Assembly: GCA_963573305.1 (NCBI GenBank)
Contig: OY754337.1
Span: forward strand, 46,327,164 to 46,391,163
Reading direction: 5' to 3'
Source of the DNA: Pyrrhosoma nymphula
Lineage: Eukaryota; Arthropoda; Insecta; Odonata; Coenagrionidae
Length of the DNA: 64,000 nt
Shown: in pieces, positions 48,483 to 58,365 of the stretch
How positions within the stretch are numbered: the stretch's first letter is position 1
Layout: the number at the start of each line of letters is the position of its first letter
Translations under genes and position numbers: made by a program
Notes under the pieces: generated by a model
Told to the model about the DNA's origin: nothing
The model's database searches: none
Seen by the model: the letters and a program-made list of their open reading frames with translations, nothing else

Positions 48483-48600
48483 TTAACCCCCCACCCCACC
48501 CTCTCTCCCAGTTACAACACATGCTTTGTTCCCCCCCACCCCCTTTCCCCTCCCTGCTCAACCAACCTCACCCCCGACCCCCACCCCCTCCCACAGCAAC
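48483..48600 (+). other. C-rich 3' untranslated tract of the PLE
   Basis: C-rich runs such as CCCCCCACCCCCTTTCCCC lie between the GIY-YIG stop and the hammerhead. Similar tracts in equivalent positions occur at 53.6-53.75 kb (minus strand) and near 25.8 kb, so the tract is a shared part of the element family. Confidence 0.6.
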
Positions 48601-48647
48601 TTCCCATAGTATATATAAACCTGTTTTTCAATGTTTTTTCAATGTAC

Positions 48648-48677
48648 CTGATGATGGCTTCACAGCCGAAACCGGTC
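48648..48677 (+). ncRNA. Hammerhead ribozyme of a Penelope-like element
   Basis: CUGAUGA (48648-48654), stem II GGCU/AGCC with a UCAC loop, GAAA (48668-48671), stem III ACC/GGU with no loop, and a GUC triplet (48675-48677). The self-complementary ACCGGU stem III cannot close in one molecule and matches the dimer-type hammerheads described for PLEs. Stem I can form from AUG..AC before the core and GU..CAU after it. The tail TTAAATAAACTG follows. Confidence 0.88.
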
Positions 48678-48892
48678 GTTCCATATTAAATAAACTGTGG
48701 AAGTCACAAAGTCTCTTCATTGCTAATACTCTTCTCTCCAATACAATTCTCTGCAAGGTTTACCAGTCACCAATGTCACAAGGCGATGGCGACATACACA
48801 CTAGTCGGCGTCCGCCCACTGAAATATCTTATGGCTTTGTAATAAGAAATACATTTTTAGCAAAAGAAAATTTAATACTGTCTTGTTAACTG

Positions 48893-49640
48893 CAACTGGA
48901 AGCATAAGTAAAGTTGGTTGTACTGTATGGGATTGAGTTAAATGTAAAGAAGAGCGAGTTCACGATCACAACAAGAAAGAAAGAGAGACTTGTTGATGAG
49001 TTTTCACATGCAAGGAAACATCGACAGAAGGTTGGCGGTATGAAAAACCAGTACTGTGGAGGGAATTGATGAATATGGGAGTAATTATAGAGAAATAATA
49101 AAAGAGGGAATCAAACAGAGATATTTTCAAGAACCGTCATTTGGAGGTAATATGATTTGGACGCTTCCTTAAGAGGAAGGAATGTTTGGAGCCAATGAAT
49201 ATTTTACTAAATTTAGTAGGTACCGTATCCTAGAGTATGACTCCAAAACACGGCCAATAAAAGGAAATGTATGAAAAAGTTACAGAAATTTGAGGTGAAA
49301 TTTCTCAGAACCAGACTCAGAAAAACTAGGATGGATAGAATGAGAAATGAGGAAATCAGAGAGATGGTAAAAGAGGAGACACTACAGGAGAGAAATTAGA
49401 TGGAAAGTTTCAAGTGGTTTGGACATATGAAAATAATGGAAAGGGAAAAATACCGAGGAGATTAAATGGAGAAATGGGTTAGAAGACAAATTGGAAGATC
49501 AAGGATGGATGGCAAAAATGAGTGGATGACAGCATACGGAAATGAGTGGAAGATTGGATTGGAAATGGAGAAGGCTGAAGAATGTTGTGAAAAGGTTAAT
49601 TTCTTGGTTTATCAACATAATTCGTAGACTAAGTCGAGAT
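48893..49640 (+). pseudogene. Non-LTR retrotransposon (LINE) ORF2 fragment, broken
   Basis: At about 48928-48985 the frame reads GIELNVKKSEFTITTRKK, resembling the LINE RT block where a conserved NxxK segment follows the catalytic motifs. From about 49280 it reads VKFLRTRLRKTRMDRMRNEE, IREMVKEETLQERN, then after a stop SFKWFGHMKIMER, and further degraded blocks. These are the C-terminal region blocks of insect LINE polyproteins. Stops (for example after QERN and after KYRGD) and missing sequence show that it is dead. It differs from the 10.3 kb fragment, so it is a separate insertion and probably another family. Confidence 0.7.
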
Positions 49641-51056
49641 TTCAGTCATAAGTTCGATTAGAGGAAAAACCAAGAGGAGATGGACTACGCGGAAGAAGTT
49701 GTCCTGGTACTAGGGTAGAAACTGCGAAAGCAAGTCCAATGATATGCTGGAATCTCTCCATTCTCTTCTTTCTCCACCCCTACACATCTCTCTCACATGA
49801 AAAATAGACCTGGGTGAAAATTTTGTCTTGCCCAGTTGAAGGGGAATAAGTTTTCGCTTACCCGTGAATGGAGGGAGTGGTGTAAAGATATCGGAATTGC
49901 AGAGTTTTACTGTCAGAGACGTTCCTGAGCATGCCTTTTCCAGCCAGTTTTACTCTGAATGTCTGTTTTTGGCTCACATAAAAGAAACAAACCATCGGAG
50001 AAGAATACGCAATGCTGCTTACACGCATTATAGATTCAATAGCATGAAAACATTGCGAAGCATCACTTCCGAACATATTCAACATGTTTTTCTTCGTGTA
50101 CGAAAAATGAATGAGAAAAATCTTACTCTCTCAAACAATTCTAAGAGTACCAACATATTGTTTGATTACAGCTGGTGAATAGAATTGGAAATTCGATTCC
50201 TCCACCGTGAAAAATGTTACTAGCAAGTAGTCGACCTCGCATTCAGAACGTATTGAGCAATTTCACTCTCTGAAAGGAGCCAATTGCTCCATGGAGGCAT
50301 TTGGGTCAGTATTTTAATGTAAGTTCTGAGAGAGTTTCTCCTCTATTCAATCGGGAATGAAATTCTTGACTCACGCAAGGCCCTTAGCGCTCATCAGACC
50401 TTCCAGCCACTTGGTACCGCCGCAACGAGATATTCGCCCTTCCTCCAGAAAACCACGTCCATTGAGCGCAATACACCCTCGGTATTTACGATCGCGCTTC
50501 GCTACGCTCGCTCGTTGCCTCTACTCCTAATTCTATGTCTGCTCCCAACGGTGTAGTTGCCGTATTTAAATGCTTGCTCTGCTGCGTATAACCAAGAGTG
50601 AGAATCCTCGCCAGTTTCCTTGAGAAAAAGGAAAACTTTCCACGTTTTCAAGCATTAGGAATTCTCCGTGTATAGCAGTGTGGATGAATTGGGGAAATTT
50701 AAAGTTGTTTTATCCCTTAGTCCCTTGCTATAGCTTTGAACCAATGGAGAGCTCGCCAACTACTTTCATCCCAAAACAAACGATTTCGAGCGCGATAGCT
50801 GGAATCACTTAGCCCTATTTACATTCGAATAGTAAACATATCCAGAAACAATTTACCCCTTTAGTTAACTGTCTACTATCTCTACCTTAAAGTATATGAA
50901 TAACTTATAAGACGTATTTACAGGTTAATTTATTAATATCAGTTTTAAAACGCCTCTACTGCTTTAAAAGTACTGAAATATTTCCGCTCTACGAAATAAT
51001 GTGTATTGTGCTTATTGTGCATTTCGTACATTCTTCATTGTTTTTCATAATTCTTA
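49641..51056. other. No recognised gene
   Basis: Mixed composition. Complementary frames at 49858-50178 have no recognised domain. A short GCGCTTCGCTACGCTCGCTCG segment near 50494-50514 resembles common GC-rich repeat pieces. Confidence 0.35.
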
Positions 51057-51119
51057 TGTTTGTTGTCGTAACGGCTTCCGGAACTTTCCTTCCGTTTCCG
51101 GTACCACGTTTTTTTTAAA

Positions 51120-51300
51120 TCTGGAATGTTCGAGAGGTTCGAGAGAGTGAAGGGGTATATATTAGTCGGAGCCAAATACATGTTCAGTTCAGTTATTTTG
51201 AGTTGAGTTGAGTCGAGTGAGAACTCTGGTAAATTTTACTTCATTGAAGAGTTTTGAGTATATTCGAGTTTCACTTGCCCGTGACTTAACCCTCGTACAA
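51120..51300 (+). promoter_or_regulatory. Heat-shock-like core promoter
   Basis: In order: a heat-shock-element-like GGAATGTTCGAGAGGTTCGA (GAAnnTTC core near 51123-51130), a TATA box GGTATATATTAG (51155-51166), and arthropod initiator-like TCAGTTCAGTT starting near 51185, about 28 bp after the TATA box. A 5' leader rich in GAGTTGAGTTGAG follows. The first ATG (51301) opens a frame of only 22 codons. It could drive a spliced gene outside the recognisable sequence, or be the U3-R of an LTR: TGTTGTCG at 51061 and CGTACA at 51299 could be LTR ends, but no flanking duplication was found. Confidence 0.5.
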
Positions 51301-51369
51301 AATGTATGAACCATTAAAACAAATGTTTATAATGGACAATGCAATGAACGATGAGTCAATTATGAAATG
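51301..51369 (+). CDS. 22-codon frame after the promoter-like region
   Basis: The frame starts with the first ATG after the predicted transcription start and ends at a TGA at 51367-51369. It is methionine-rich and unlike any family I know. It is listed because of its position; it may be an upstream frame or meaningless. Confidence 0.15.
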
Positions 51370-52430
51370 AAGTGTTTCAACATCCTAAGGTTCCCACGTC
51401 CTTTACCTTAAACTCATAGATTCACTTCAGTATTCACACAGTATCGAAATTCGGGCTCATCACTGAAATCCCTCTATATTTAATTTCCTCTTTCTAAACC
51501 CTCCTCCTCTTTAAAAAAAATGTTTTTAAGGTAAATTCTAAGATCTATTTCTTCAGTCTGGAAGAAAAACTGAATTGTTGAATTCCATTGTTTTCAATCA
51601 TTTTCCAATGGTCGTGAATTAAAAAATATTTCGTTCCTCACTACCCGCTACTCTTCATGGACTGCAAAAGGTATGAATTTGAAGGTTACTTCTGATATTT
51701 TTCCATGGCCAGAACAATCCCTTTCTGTCATCATTGCAATTTAAGGGATAGAATCACGTAGGGTTAGAGAGTAGCCAGGTAACTCACATGGTACCAGGTA
51801 CATTTTAACTAAAAACGATGTATTCACATTGTGTTAGGCACACTAAAAGGTTTTTGACCAGGGAATTGGGCTGCAACAGCGTCTGGCCCTAGTTGATGAA
51901 GTGACATGTGCCTTTCCTAGATTTAAAATTCCCATTGCCGCACAACAAACACTTTTGGAATGTTTTACATTTATTGAACGACACTTATCTTCATTTTAGA
52001 AAATAATGATAAAATATATTTTTGGCATTATTTATTAATATGCTCATATTGAAGTTATCCTTGATTTTTTAAACCTTGTCTTTGGTAAATATTCATAGAA
52101 TATCATTAAATATTCTTGAAAGAATGCTATGTGATAGTTAGACCTTTTTCCTACGTCAGGTCGTGTCTCGTCTTTTCTTTTTAACCCCGTTTTATAACCC
52201 ATTAAACTTCAAATTTCATTTGTAAAAGAGTGTGTGAAATCTGAAGTAATATTTCCTTAAATTGATATTTAAAACTTTATTCTACGAGTAATGCGGGTGC
52301 TAAATATTACTTAATTTTTATTCCACGAAAGGACTTTCTTATGCTTTCCTGCCAGAATTTTTCACTCGCAGTGCCTAGTGTCCCGGTCGCCCCTTCCTTT
52401 AGGTCGACTTTCGCAGACGCCCACCTTCCA
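51370..52430. other. No recognised feature
   Basis: AT-rich sequence downstream of the promoter-like block; no splice pattern or coding region can be supported. Confidence 0.35.
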
Positions 52431-52475
52431 CTGTAATCCTCGAGCAATCTGGGTCGTACCAAGAGGGGGACCGCG
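52431..52475 (-). repeat. Dispersed repeat segment shared with 15 kb
   Basis: CGAGCAATCTGGGTCG (52441-52456) is the exact reverse complement of 14975-14990, with weaker similarity around it. It lies in a less AT-rich block (52360-52560) that also carries an 81-codon minus frame of no recognised family. Confidence 0.5.
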
Positions 52476-53541
52476 TACCCTCAAAGGAGCAGACATATCG
52501 CCCTCGGGTGACACTCCGTGGGCTGGCCTTAAAAAGGCACTATAGCACCAGAAATATATGGTGATAAAATACCACCACGGAGAATATCCTTCCGGGTTCT
52601 TCCTCATTATTCATGGCCGATTTTTTGTCTTTGGCTTTCCTTCACGAACCAAGGCACGTTCACTAATGCGTCAACGTTCTATTGCGCTATTTCTAGGGGA
52701 GAGAGCGACTATTTTATCTCTAAAATAACCGTCCATACCCATCACGCAGTTCCCTTACGAGGTAGGCACAGCAAAAGAGCTTGATTATTATTGGTGTTAG
52801 GCCAAGGAAAATAGGAAAATGGCTCTGTTGCCAAAATATTACTTTTATCTCTAAAGCAAAGCGGATTTCAAAATACAACTCCAAAATATGCGGTATACTG
52901 ACGCGATGATTGACAGAAAATACATCTTAAGCAAATATGTTTATTTAATTTACTATATACCTGTACTACTATAAATACATGATTATGAGCACTCTTTTAT
53001 AGGTAACTAAAATACATAATATCAAAACGAAGACATTTTTATAGTCCCTATTTCTGGAGTAAAAACTGAAAACATTACATAGAATCCGAACCATATCTTA
53101 CTCTGTGTTCCATGCGCTTTCACAGAGGCGTGTTGCTTAGCCTACCAGATTCAATATTCGGATTTTATCCAAAAGACAGAAAGATCGCGTAAAGTCACCC
53201 GCGTACTGCTGAAGCACACGTTACCATCGCAGAGAAAATATTTCTGATACGGCTATAGTGTATATTTTGCATTAAAAGATGCCAATTATCATGGTCGTAA
53301 TGATGGGGATCGATTTAAATTAATATGGAGAGGATTTTCAAAGGCTAATTATAATATCGATGGGAATAAAACTTTTGTGCGAGCACGATAAGAACATAAA
53401 AAAGAGAATTAATGAGAGGAACATATTTCACAGATTATAAGCTGCATATCCTTCTCCTTAAACAAGGTGTTTAGTGATATGCCTGAACTAAGTAAAATAA
53501 AAATTTGTGTACACCAATGAAATGTTTTTATTGAATTTGCC
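52476..53541. other. No recognised feature
   Basis: AT-rich; nothing recognised. Confidence 0.35.
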
Positions 53542-53574
53542 GACATAGTTTTCCACTTCACAGTCATTATCAAG
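53542..53574 (-). ncRNA. Degraded hammerhead of the minus-strand PLE
   Basis: On the minus strand CUUGAUAA replaces CUGAUGA, stem II GACU/AGUG is one change from pairing, GGAAAAC replaces CGAAAC, and a GUC triplet (53544-53542) is kept. It sits at the expected place after the GIY-YIG remnant and a C-rich tract, which supports its identity despite the changes. It is predicted to be inactive. Confidence 0.55.
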
Positions 53575-53756
53575 GCAGTTTGGGCAAGTTACCAGACGAG
53601 TATACGTAAGTGTAGGAATGGGGGAATGATGGAAGGGGGTGAATAACTGTGGGGGAAGGGCAAAAAAGAAGGATTTGGTGAAAGATGGGGGGTATAATAG
53701 GTCAACAGGTTAAAAATAGCGAGTGACATTTAATAAAAAGAGCAACTCATCAGATA

Positions 53757-54095
53757 TCATGACGAAGATAGCGGAGGAAGGAGGTATAGGGAAAGCAGGA
53801 GTGAAAGGAATAAGGAAACACGGTCATTGAGAAAGTTCTCGTTGCTTCTGGATGAGGATAGTATTTCAAACATTTCCAATAAGTCAAATTGGGGGCTTTT
53901 CCTCTGAACGTGGAGAACTTCAGGCACAAAATATATCCGATGGTTTTCTTTGAATAGGTGTTAATCGAAAGCTGAACTGAAATCCAACTTGAGGAAGAGT
54001 TAGTGCTCTTGGGCCCGTTTATCTATGGAGCGCCCAGTTTGAAGTATGTAGAAAGAGGTACAATCGGAGGTATTACTCAGAAGTTTATTGACTCC
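53757..54095 (-). pseudogene. Penelope-like element GIY-YIG endonuclease, decayed
   Basis: The minus-strand frame from 54095 reads GVN (for GIY), LLSNTSDCTSFYI with FYI in the YIG position, LQTGRSIDKRAQEH, a stop, then SSAFD, a stop, HLFKENHRIYFVPEVLH, QFDLLEMFEI with the catalytic-type Glu region, and NENFLNDRVSLF, ending at 53757. The block order is the same as in the intact module at 48.1-48.5 kb. The GIY Tyr, two cysteines and the YIG Gly are replaced, and two stops interrupt the frame, so it is a pseudogene. A C-rich tract and a degraded hammerhead follow on the same strand. Confidence 0.8.
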
Positions 54096-54608
54096 AATTG
54101 ACTTTTTGTGGACTGATATGTTGATTTATAATTGAAAAGGATTCCTCCGAGGGAATGTGGAATTTTGCTTTCTTTTACTTAATTATGGAGTACCAGCAAG
54201 TAACGCCTGAGGTATGCCTATCATAGAATATACAGTCGGGTATTCCAATTTACCTTTTGCACGTTATAATTCATATCTTTGCCTTTGGTAATAAAAGGAC
54301 ATTACAAGGGCACAATACAGTCCTCATACCGATTATTAACGGGAAAAATTAACCGTTCATCATTCCCAACAATCAGCACATTACGTTTTTCATATGAACC
54401 TCAGTTAATATATTTTCTCAAAATTTATTTTTAACATACAATCAAAGATAATTATTGTTGGTAAATAATCTAGAAAATTCAATTTTGATAGTACCCTTTG
54501 GAGATGGACGAACATTTTAAAATGTGTTTATCGTTGGTACGGAGGTTTCCGCAGTAATTTGATAAATTTGTTTTGTTCGGGTTTCTCCCACGTTGATTCA
54601 TGTTTATG

Positions 54609-54646
54609 GACAACCGTTTCGCTTGCATTCCCGCTAGCGTCGTCAT
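54609..54646 (-). ncRNA. Hammerhead-like motif, minus strand
   Basis: Minus strand: AUGACGA (54646-54640; the first base would be C in a perfect core), stem II GCUAGC/GCAAGC around GGGAAU with one mismatch, GAAAC (54620-54616), stem III AC/GU and a GUC triplet (54611-54609). The stem II and loop differ from the other copies, so this is a separate PLE family. Core C3 is A, so activity is doubtful. Confidence 0.6.
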
Positions 54647-54649
54647 GAC

Positions 54650-57600
54650 CTGAATGAGCTGCAGAGATTCTTACGCCGTTATACATACGCTAGTCAGGCG
54701 CACGCTGATTGGTCGGATGGACCTTTGACTTTGATTGTTGAAAAAGGCGTAGGAACGTTGAGGAGAGAGGATAGCCGCATTCCCTGTTAAAAAAAACTTA
54801 CCAAAAGGAATGCCATTTTAAGACCATTAAATATAATTCTATATTTACGTCATTAGTGCACCAAAATAAAAAGAAACACGTTAATACTCTTCACAGAGAA
54901 TAGCTTGGATGCTGTTTAATGAATTCTGGTATTTTAAAAATTATCGTCATGTATAAGTAGATATGAGTGTGTATATTACCATGAATAAGTCAAGTGAAAA
55001 GCTCAACAAGTATGTTCCTATAATTAAAAACCATTTTGTCGACGTGCCACTTCATGATAAAACGTAATACTGGAATAAACTATATATTTGGAAGCAATGG
55101 AGTGGATTTGAAATTGAAGTTTTACCTCTACACGTACCCCTCGTGCATCTCGGAGGCTACCATAGGTTCTCAGCCGCTGCACTTAGTAAGTTCCAAAATT
55201 TTCTCGACCGCTACCATTGCAAGATAAATGGGAAGCGGATGCTGGACGCAGCGGTATTTAGTGCCTCTTTAGGTGGAGTGTGGAATTGGCGCCCTCTGAG
55301 ATGCTAAACGAAACTTTAATGGGACGCTGTTTCCTTCGTACTCGGGTAGTAAAACGGAGAACTCTTGAAGGAAGGACGAACTAGTGGAGTCTGCCGAAAG
55401 AGATATACGATAAGAGCAGTGCACTGGGAAGACAAATTGTTGCTATGTTTGAACTGTAAATTGGGTACAGAGATTGTACCCAATAATGTAAACGTTACAG
55501 AGACTGAATAAACGAAGCACTTCGTTGTAAAAACGGGCGTCATTATCCTTAGCTGCCTCATAAATAAGGAAAAAATACTAATGAGAGGATTACAATAGTG
55601 TAATGTGATAGCGAATGGTGGTTGCAGTCGCCTGCGCGATGCGTGACGTAAAGGAGGGGAATGCTCGTGCTGAAGAGGTTGGGCGAGGAGCGGTAGTGGG
55701 GAGGATATCACACGGTAGGCATTGCTACAAATATTACTGCATTTTAACTTTAGTTGGCGGGAAAGGGTCAGCAGCACGTTACACCACAATGTTTAAGATT
55801 CTGCATCAAAATACGCTGATTTTGTACGTAAACCATCGAAAAGACTCATCTAAACTATTGGATTATGAGTCGAGAGCAGAGCTACGGACTCGCTGGAGTC
55901 GTTATAATATGTGTTGGCGTCACATAGTCTCCTAAAAGGAGGCCAAAATACGCAAAAATAAATTTTATATTTCAGGTTTGTTTAATTTTGTGCGGGACAG
56001 AGTAATGCTAGGCCTGCAGAAAATTGCAATCGACAATTAGGTAAGTGCACACGTGCGGGCATAACTCAGTGTTAAAGGGGTAGGTATACAGCTTACTTGG
56101 CCGCAAGTGCAAGTTACTAGTGACGAGGTCAGCTTTAGAACCGACAAGCCAAAAGCACAATGAAACTCAGGGAATGGAATAAACCAATCGAGATGTGTAA
56201 TTTTTATAACTACTGTCAAAAATATGAATAGTGTTCAAGAATTCATTATTAATATTTACTGTGACGACCTGTTCTAGATTTTCATGAATCATGTGCAATG
56301 ATTAATGAAAGTATAAAAATCAATTGCTATAATTGCGCATGCTATTCGGTTTTTAGTTTTTTACACGTATTAATAATAATTACAAGCGATGAGTATAATT
56401 CGCCAAATTGCATCAGCCATTGTGAATTTTCGATATCGTATTCGATTTCAGATAAAACTATAAATAGACTACTCTAATTGTTACGGTGATAGAGGACTCC
56501 CTTGCATTACTGCTTACCCTTCCATCGCCCATTAGGATTCTCTATCAGCTATCCTGACCTGTGCCATCTGATTAACAGAATGATTTCCAATAAGGCATCT
56601 ATCTCTGTTATGTACCCGTTATTCCTTAGATACCTTCATTATACTTTGTCTCACTCCACCAAAAGGTCTCCTTCTCGAGGTCTACAAAGCAAAGAAAGCT
56701 ATCACGGTAATGATTTAAATTCGCTCAGCATCCAAATTATCCCTAAAGAGTCGAGGATTTATCGTATCTCTCCTTACCTCAAGTAGGTCATTCTCCAGGT
56801 AACGGTTAGCTTTCACAGTGGTAAGATATCGTATTTAAAAAGGACTAACAAATTTTATGCCACTGGGATAGTAGGAAAAATCATCGTTTCTTAACGGTAT
56901 TGAGCTCTAACCTAAGTGGTTTACAATTCCACGAATCAACGTAGCACAGTGAAGAGAACACTTCGTTCAACCTTTTCTTCTTTTCCACAGCTTTATCGTA
57001 GATATTTCCTCTTACTAAACCTTCACTCATGCCCATCCATGCCCAGGAAAATTTTAATGCATGACGGTTAACAAATTAATTTAACGCATACGTTTCTTAA
57101 AAAAAAAAAACAAGGTTTAACGCGGATCCCTAAAACATTCTGCAGTGCAAATATAACCTTGAAATATTTCTCAGGCGATTAAAATGGTGAAAATATTACC
57201 ATGAAAGAGAAATATTATGCATTAAGCTATGTATAAATGTAAAACATTAGTTATAAAAAGAGGGGTTATAGCCAACTGAGATATAATTGGTTACGAATAC
57301 ATAAACAAAAGGATTGCTATCATTGCGATTGGCCAGCACATTCATATTTCTGTGATAATGAATACATGGATACATTTTAAGGCTGTGTACAAGCTCAGCG
57401 GCTCCAGCGGATCCCAAACACGAAGATATAGTGCGAAAGTTATACAGATAAGCCTCGACGATCACACTGAAACCTGCTGAAAACCCGAAGTTTTGGTTTA
57501 CTGATCAAAAGATCCAATGCCCCGACGATGGTAATTAAGTCACCGCGCAAAGGTTTGCAGCTCCGTACTTTGGTTTGTTTGTGTAAGCTGGGTAATGTTT

Positions 57601-57756
57601 CTGGTCGAGGTGTAGTTGGACGCCAATCGACGCATATCTATCGAATCTAGATCAAGGGTCAAAACAAACTTAGCCTATCAAAATGAGACCCTTAAGATGA
57701 GTTTACCAAAGATCCCAAACGCTCAGATCGCCTGTCGGCTTAAGTCCTAAGGATAT
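54650..57756. other. No recognised gene
   Basis: A 157-codon minus frame (55316-55789) lies opposite a 106-codon plus frame in a less AT-rich block; neither has a recognised domain. At 57516-57550 a CCGACGA followed by GGU..ACC and AAAGG is a possible very old hammerhead relic. The rest is AT-rich. Confidence 0.35.
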
Positions 57757-58344
57757 TGTTGTGTCCCAGCCAGGGTCACGGGGTAACGTAACTCATTGAA
57801 AGGATCGCATGTCTTGTTGGCAGAAAGGAGAGATAATAAGAACACCCAAATCTTAAATACTCCATTTATTATACTCGGCACTGGCTTACATCACAACAGG
57901 ATGGATGCGGATGGTCAAGGGTCCGGGGTCCTCCGACGGCGGCGGGGCGGTGCAGGCACTGGCGACGGGCTGCTTAGAGTCGTCGACTTATGGGCGGGGC
58001 GGCAGAGGCGAGCGTAGTAACGTCTGAACGTAGACTGGTCGGTCGTCAGAACTCAAGAGAGCGACTAGCCACGGTTGCGAGCCCTTTATAGTCGAGCTGC
58101 TAAGGGGCGAGGCCCCTTCTTCCTCACCAAATAAGGAGGTTCTTCTGGAACCTTCTTATTTGCGTGTTTCCCTAAGTTTGCGATCTTTTAATTATAAAAA
58201 TGATATTCCGGCTGCGGCTCTGGGGGTGGGATGCGACAGGTGGAAAGATGAAGGCGGATGGCCAATTTCCCAAAAATTAGGAGTTTGTAGTCCTTTTTAA
58301 TTAATAATTAGCGATTGGCACGGGTCCGCGTCACAGGCGTCGCA
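57757..58344 (-). mobile_element. Probable LTR (LTR retrotransposon, minus strand)
   Basis: Read on the minus strand, a polypurine tract TCCCAAAGGAAAGAGGGGAAG (58365-58345) is followed at once by TGCGACGCC, a TATAAAG box (58089-58083), an AATAAA signal (57870-57865) and an end GGGACACAACA (57757). This matches U3-R-U5 of an LTR of about 588 bp, just after a polypurine tract as for a 3' LTR. The body is GC-rich, unlike the flanks. An internal hairpin AAATAAG..GGTTC/GAACC..TTATTT lies near 58128-58162. No Gag-Pol coding or target-site duplication was found; the upstream start TGTGACGCGG is an alternative. Confidence 0.55.
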
Positions 58345-58365
58345 CTTCCCCTCTTTCCTTTGGGA

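Noticed and set aside
48197..48499. 100-codon minus frame opposite the GIY-YIG module
   Set aside because: It is the antisense of a clearly recognisable endonuclease frame.
51057..51299. A 240-bp solo LTR covering the promoter-like region
   Set aside because: TG and CA ends can be drawn, but flanking bases do not form a duplication and no primer site follows; left as an alternative.
55316..55935. 157-codon minus frame and 106-codon plus frame
   Set aside because: They overlap on opposite strands in a less AT-rich block and show no domain.
57516..57550. CCGACGA..GGU..ACC..AAAGG as a hammerhead
   Set aside because: Stem II pairs, but the first core positions and GAAA are altered; kept only as a possible relic.
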